Shown here: positions 57,916 through 64,000 of the stretch, piece by piece
Layout of the letters: each line of letters begins with the position of its first letter
How positions within the stretch are numbered: position 1 is the stretch's first letter
Assembly (NCBI RefSeq): GCF_033958435.1
Contig: NC_134161.1
Location: 15,686,001-15,750,000, forward strand
Length of the DNA stretch: 64,000 nt
Direction of reading: 5' to 3'
Source of the DNA: Carettochelys insculpta
Taxonomy: Eukaryota > Chordata > Testudines > Carettochelyidae
Notes under the pieces: model-generated
Database searches by the model: none
What the model was told of the DNA's origin: nothing
Seen by the model: only the letters and a program-made list of their open reading frames with translations
Program-made: the position numbers and the translations under genes

Positions 57916-58116
57916 CGTTAGAACTTGTTTTTCTTTTCACTTTTGTAATACGTGTTTTTCTGTCCCATATTTGGAAGTGAGATGTGGTCTGATCCCAAGC
58001 GGTTGTACTAATCTGGACTGGAGTAGAGAGCCAAAGGGCCATTTCAATAATAATCTTCTGCAAATCTCTAGTATTAAAAGAAGTTTTGCTACTAGGACTC
58101 AGTGTTATATCGATAC

Positions 58117-58430
58117 CCCTGATTCAGCAAAGCATTCAAGCTTTAGCATATGCTTAAGTTCTGTTGAAATCAAAGCACCTGAAGCTGAACACGTATGTAA
58201 AACACTGGTGAGTGTGTGTGTTAATGTCTCCCCCGTGCCCTTCCACAGAGGATATGAGTCTGTCGCAGACCCAGCTTTAGCACTTCACTTAAACTCAAGC
58301 AGTGGGCTAGTAGCTCTGGGGGGTGCCCCATTCCACACGGTGGCAGTCCCATGCGCTAAAGTGCTTTGCCAAACAGGCAGAGGAGGGCTCACAACTTTAA
58401 GCACTTGCTTAACTGCTTTGTTGAATGGGG
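58117..58430. repeat. Ancient inverted-repeat element
   Basis: cctgattcagcaaagcattcaag...atatgcttaagtt at the left is the approximate inverse of aactttaagcacttgcttaactgctttgttgaatgggg at the right (arms of about 40 bp). Another half-copy of the motif lies near 60965-61000 (agttaagcatgtgctaaaatgctttg). It looks like an old non-autonomous DNA transposon. Confidence 0.6.
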
Positions 58431-59194
58431 ACCATTATGTCTGTCTGGTTTCCGGTGTGTGCAGACTCCAGCAGCTGCTCGATAGCTTCCAATCTGAATC
58501 CAGCAGAAAGGAGAGGATCATTGCTTAAACAATAGCGGTAAATTAGGGCTCTCAGTAGCTTTATTCCACAGTAATTCTCAATTGTGCATCCTGAATTAGA
58601 GAGCAAGAGAGAAGAAGGAGCTGGTGGCAGCGGCAAAGACAAGCAGGGTCCTCTAATATTAGGTATCAAGGTAGCTGCCTCTGTGATAATTGAACAGGTT
58701 CTGCATTTATCTCTGTATACAAAGGGAGGCTGTCTAGTTGTTAATGAGGCACTTACAGTCTCCTCGTGCATATTATCCCAGCAGTCCCAGTGCCTGTCGG
58801 ACTAAGCATGGAGAATGAGCACTGTTTTCTGTGCCCCCCGGTGATGCCACAGAATGGGGTGTGGCCTCATTAGGCTGCTGAAGTCTTAGCAGATGCCAAC
58901 AGAGCGCGTTCCCAGGAAATGTTCTGATTGCTTTTAACTTTGGAATTGGTAATTATTCTGTCTGTCTCTCTGTGCGTCCCGCTCCACCCACACACGCTGC
59001 ACCTGTGGGGTTGTCTCGCCAGGAGCACTAGTGACATGGGGAGAGCTAGGCAGCTGGTTTTCATTAGGCTGTTGGAGCAGAAATTAAAAAGTCAGAGGTT
59101 TGGCTTTGAAGTTGAAAAATGGTATTTGTGTGGGTCGTCCCCCACCCCCCACCGCCAAAAAAGCATAAATTTAATGCAAAAAAAGCAAATGTTT
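58431..59194. other. KIRREL3 intron, possible conserved noncoding stretch
   Basis: 58490-58760 is repeat-free with agctttattccacagtaattctcaattgtgc-like composition. No exon is seen. Confidence 0.35.
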
Positions 59195-60030
59195 AATGCA
59201 GAAAGAGCTGAAGGGGTGGGAGTGCAGGGGTTTGGGATGGAGGATGGTGCTGGAGGATGGTGGAGGTGAGGGTCTGGGTGCAAGGGGGAGTGCAGGAGCA
59301 GCCGGGGGGTGCAGGTGTGGGAGGGAGTTGGGGGTGCAGGAATGGGCCAGAGGTGGTGGTGCAGGGGCTGGAACGGAGGAGGGTGCCAGAGCAGGCTGGG
59401 GGTGCAGGAATGGGCCGGAGGTGGTGGGGTCTGGAATGGAGGGAGCTACTGGAGTGGGGTGATGTGCAGGGTTTGGACCAGAGGCGGGTGCAAGAGTGGG
59501 CTGCGGTGGGAGTCTTGCCAGCAGGTGGGTGCGTGAGGGTAATGTGGGGGGTTACCTGTGCAGCTCCCCAGGACACACATGGCTCCATGCCCCCCATGCC
59601 TCGCAGGCACACAAACCTGCTGCTGCTCCTGCTGGCCATGATTGTGGACAAAGGGAGCAGAGGGGAAAGGCCTCCAGGCCCTCACTCCCCTGTGCTGCTG
59701 TTCCTCCAGCCAGGGAGGAGAGGGAGTGGCAGCACAAAGAGCCACTTCCCCCACCACCAGGCAGAGCCCACGGGCCGGATCCAGCCTGCAGGGTTCAGAG
59801 CAAGCCCCCTGCAACCCCAGCATGTGCGCGTGCACGCGCACGCGCACACGCACACGCACAGAGTGGGCAGTCGGCACTGGTGCTCACAGCTTGCAGGCAG
59901 GCCATGGGGCTGGAGCTCCATCGTGGGCTCCCTGCTGCAGGAGGGGCCTGAGCCATAAGCCTCACAGTTTAGGTCCAGGCAAGCTGCGGGCCTGATCTGG
60001 CCTGCAAGGGGCAGGTTCCCCACAGACTGA
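59195..60030. mobile_element. hAT-like element with G-rich tandem repeats
   Basis: Degenerate repeats of ggtgcaggaatgggccggaggtgg type are followed by cgggcctgatctggcctgc and aggttccccacagactg, the layout of the right part of the 47208-47992 element. The 233-codon frame here is a product of the repeats. It includes an alternating purine-pyrimidine run at 59822-59862. Confidence 0.65.
59822..59862. repeat. Alternating purine-pyrimidine (CG/CA)n run
   Basis: tgtgcgcgtgcacgcgcacg followed by cgcacacgcacacgcacaga. This composition is prone to Z-DNA. Confidence 0.9.
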
Positions 60031-60275
60031 ATCTGGGTCAGTTGTTTGGTAATTGTGCAGCCCTTCCTCGCCCTGGGTCACAGGCGTCGTGGCTGGGGTC
60101 AGCGAACACAGTTACCTGAGGTACTCTGCTGCGGGGTTTGCCGGCTCTGCTGAAAGTGCCCAGGCAGTGTGCAAACACAGAGTAAAACCGACAAGGAGAA
60201 AGTGCGTTTTAAACACCGTACATCCCTGTGGCTTCCAGGTGCCCTGTGTGACCATCTTGCTCTTTCTTTCTCCAG
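60031..60275. other. KIRREL3 intron end (acceptor side)
   Basis: Leads to the polypyrimidine tract ttgctctttctttctccag with AG at 60274-60275. Confidence 0.85.
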
Positions 60276-60425
60276 GCCAAGCCTCTTCCTTTACACAGCA
60301 GCCTCAGGACCAGGTGGTGATAGCTGGACAGCCCGTGACGCTGCTGTGTGCCATCCCTGAGTACAATGGCATTGTGCTGTGGATTAAAGACGGCCTCGCC
60401 CTGGGAGTGGGCCGGGATCTCTCAA
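60276..60425 (+). CDS. KIRREL3: KIRREL3 exon, first half of Ig domain 1 (150 bp)
   Basis: Encodes (G)[17 protein letters not shown], then [18 protein letters not shown] and [15 protein letters not shown]. The first Ig cysteine (LLC) and the core tryptophan (VLW) are in place. From memory the human protein has [20 protein letters not shown] here, which separates KIRREL3 from KIRREL1 (CVLLNYSGIVQWTKDG). The first Ig domain is the adhesion interface used for homophilic binding in this family. The acceptor is tttctttctccag and the donor gtaagc at 60426. The exon is phase 1 at both ends: it opens with two bases completing a Gly codon from 28533 and closes with the first base of a Ser codon finished at 61814. 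The 31.7-kb intron before it is rich in transposons. The frame has no stop. Confidence 0.97.
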
Positions 60426-61284
60426 GTAAGCCTTCCACGATTCCTTAGTCCTCTTCCACTCAGCAGCTAGGATGGTAGCCGAGGGCAGCTCTGCAAGGCA
60501 GCCTGTGGCTGATGCGAGGGGGAAATGAGCACTGCTCAGAGAAGGGGTCAAAACGTCAAAAGTTCCTGTGCACCATTTTCAAAAGAATCGTTGTTTGTGT
60601 GGCCTGGAGTGCCAACGATGTCCAGCCATTCATCCCCCAGGTAAGACTCCTTTTGAGGAACGGGACTAAGAGCTGAAGGATATGGCTGCACTGCAGTTAG
60701 ACCCGCACAGAAGGTCCATGCCAGGTGACTCAGGCTCCCAGCTCTTGGGCTAAATGGGTGTTTAACTGTGGTGCAGATATTTGAGTTTAGGTGCAGCCTC
60801 AGCACTGGGACCCTCCCCCCTTGCAGTCAGATCTGCAACACAATTTAACAGCCCTGAGCCAGAGACAGCTGGCACAGACAAGCCGAGAGTGTCTAATTGA
60901 ATTGTGGAGAGCCCCTAAGTGTCATTGGGTTTAAGTCCCAGTGGCTTAGATAGAAATTATGCAAGAGCTTGTAGTTAAGCATGTGCTAAAATGCTTTGCG
61001 AGTTTTGGACCTACCCCTATAGACAGTGCTGACAACTTTTCTCCTTCCATTCAGCTCACCTCCTCCAACCAAATTCATCTGGCTGGGGCATGGGAAGGAA
61101 CAGTATGTCCGAGAGGCAGATGCAAGCCACTGCATCTTTACAAGCTGCAGCTGAAGAAAAATAAATGTTTATCCAGGTGTTGCCTGTGGCGCATAGTGTT
61201 TAGGAAATGCATAAGCAAATATTGCAAAACAGGCTGTCGTTCATGATATCCACATGGCAGTTTCAGATACTGCCTATACTAATT
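60426..61284. other. KIRREL3 intron
   Basis: Donor gtaagc. The only recognised element is the half-copy of the 58117 inverted-repeat motif near 60965-61000. Confidence 0.7.
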
Positions 61285-61503
61285 CAGAGACATAGCAGTG
61301 TTAGGCTGTAGCTTCACCAATAACAAGCAGTCCCTGAGCACCTTAAAAACAAACAGGTTTATTTATTAGCTAATGAGCTTTCATGGGTAAGACTCACTTC
61401 CTCAGATCTGGGGAATTCAAGGAAGTGGGCCTTACCCACAAAAGCTCATTACCTAATAAATAAATTTGTTAGTCTTTAAGGCACTACAGGACTGCTTGTT
61501 GTT
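61285..61503 (+). mobile_element. Snapback retroposon, diverged
   Basis: The head is cagagacatagcagtgttaggctgtagc. The left arm is aacaagcagtccctgagcac...ttattagctaatgagctttc, and its inverse is aagctcattacctaataaataaatttgttagtc...aggactgcttgttgtt. The minus-strand core reads CTGAGGA (61399-61405) with GAAA at 61379-61382. It resembles the 39780 copy more than the 51721 copy (actgctt and tttaaggca arms). It sits in the 1.4-kb intron between the two Ig1 exons. No clear target duplication is seen. Confidence 0.88.
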
Positions 61504-61519
61504 CATCTCAGGTCACAAC

Positions 61520-61622
61520 TTTCCCCTTCACCCAAACTCCACACCCCCACCCCGGGCTCCACAGCACCTCTTGCACGAAATTCTTGGAGTGGTCCCCCAT
61601 CAAAAATACTGCCCACCCCTGT
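61520..61622. mobile_element. hAT-like element end fragment
   Basis: cccccaccccgggctccac and caaaaatactgcccacccctg form the inverse of the cggggtgggcaatatt end of the 47208-47992 element. Only one end is present. Confidence 0.6.
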
Positions 61623-61773
61623 TCTACAAGGACACCCACGTGACCTAGATACCACGATGAGTCTGCAGAATGGCTCTGCACCCCTGCTAACCCACAAGCT
61701 TGTCGCAGGCCTTTGCTGAGGGAAGTGGGGGAACCCTGATTTACATTACAAACTCCTCAGTCTCTAGCCATGA

Positions 61774-63554
<1,781 letters not shown>

Positions 63555-63930
63555 CTAGGGTGGGCGGCAACAAAACGGGGGTTAGGGCACCAGCCCGTAC
63601 TCAGTTCGGGCAGTCAGCGGCTCACCGCTACCACCATACAGGCCCCAGCCCTCAATCTAGGGCGGGGCAGCAGTTCACAAGAGTTGTATAGTTCTGGGCC
63701 CAGCCCTCAGTCCAGGGCAGGGCAGCAGTCCCAAGTAATAATACAGTTCTGGGCCCAGCCCTCAGTCCAGGGCAGGGCAGCAGTCCCAAGTAATAATACA
63801 GTTCTGGGCCCGGCCCTCAGTTTGGGGCGGGGCAGCAGTTCACCAGGGTTAAGCACCGGCCCAGCCCTCAGTTTGGGGCGGGGCAGCAACACAAGGGTTA
63901 AACAGACAGGCTCAGCGGGGGCTGGCCCTG
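63555..63930. repeat. GC-rich minisatellite, about 55-bp unit
   Basis: The motif ctgggcccagccctcag...gggcagggcagcag repeats. Markers tctgggcc occur at 63693, 63748 and 63803, a 55-bp period, with gtcccaagtaataatacagt between them. Flanking units (63641-63690 and 63815-63900) are diverged (ctcagtttggggcggggcagcag). Minus-strand open frames here are repeat artefacts. Confidence 0.92.
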
Positions 63931-64000
63931 TCAAGGAGGGGGTAGGGGGGTCGCAAGCCCTCCCACTCCACTGCGACCCGGCCCGGGGCCCTGGGGGTCG
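63931..64000. other. KIRREL3 intron, window edge
   Basis: GC-rich sequence continuing past the minisatellite; nothing recognised. Confidence 0.3.

Noticed and set aside
57824..58528. 234-codon plus-strand frame
   Set aside because: Begins in antisense CR1 and runs into unrelated intron; no domain.
59257..59958. 233-codon plus-strand frame
   Set aside because: Built from G-rich degenerate tandem repeats in a hAT-like element; composition is not protein-like.
60053..60274. Coding continuation upstream of the Ig1 exon in the same open frame
   Set aside because: A strong polypyrimidine tract and AG precede 60276, and KIRREL3 similarity starts exactly there.

Overview
The window is vertebrate genomic DNA: introns of one large gene, filled with old and younger transposons. 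The CR1 LINEs, palindromic snapback retroposons and hAT-like and foldback MITEs, with only faint MIR relics and no Alu or L1, point to a non-avian sauropsid. A turtle is the best guess. That assignment rests on recalled repeat character, not on a search.

The only protein-coding gene I can support is on the plus strand and matches KIRREL3 (kin of IRRE-like 3, NEPH2), an immunoglobulin-superfamily adhesion protein. Three internal exons are visible: 28456-28533 (78 bp, the segment after the signal peptide), 60276-60425 (150 bp, first half of Ig domain 1) and 61814-61963 (150 bp, second half). All splice junctions are AG/GT, all introns are phase 1, and the codons split by introns rejoin correctly. 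The start codon and signal-peptide exon lie upstream of the window, and the remaining Ig, transmembrane and cytoplasmic exons lie downstream. Positions 1-28455, 28534-60275, 60426-61813 and 61964-64000 are therefore intron.

Layout: 1-3072 is a tandem array of a roughly 290-bp unit, followed at once by a tRNA-Asp relic (3077-3148). From 3.1 to 28.4 kb there is unique sequence with a MIR, foldback MITEs (6520-6912, 13295-13663, 15544-15961), a GGAT-rich minisatellite, and CR1 copies, the best being 16924-18126 with an open reverse-transcriptase frame. From 28.5 to 60.3 kb there are several CR1 copies, two interrupted by later elements (32275-33650 by a snapback, 46820-48260 by a hAT-like element). 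This stretch also holds a nested composite (38961-40267: a long snapback with a solo-LTR-like insert in one arm and a smaller snapback in its centre), a nearly perfect palindrome (51721-51936) and hAT-like MITEs. From 60.3 kb to the end come the two Ig exons, one more snapback and a 55-bp minisatellite.

The most interesting signal is in the snapback family. Its arms carry a conserved CTGANGA ... 16-17 nt hairpin ... GAAA ... AGC/GCU arrangement that resembles a hammerhead-ribozyme core. The core varies at the one position where a hammerhead tolerates change, and the family shows 9-13 bp target-site duplications. These observations suggest a ribozyme-bearing (Penelope- or retrozyme-like) retroposon, but helix I is not evident and activity is untested.
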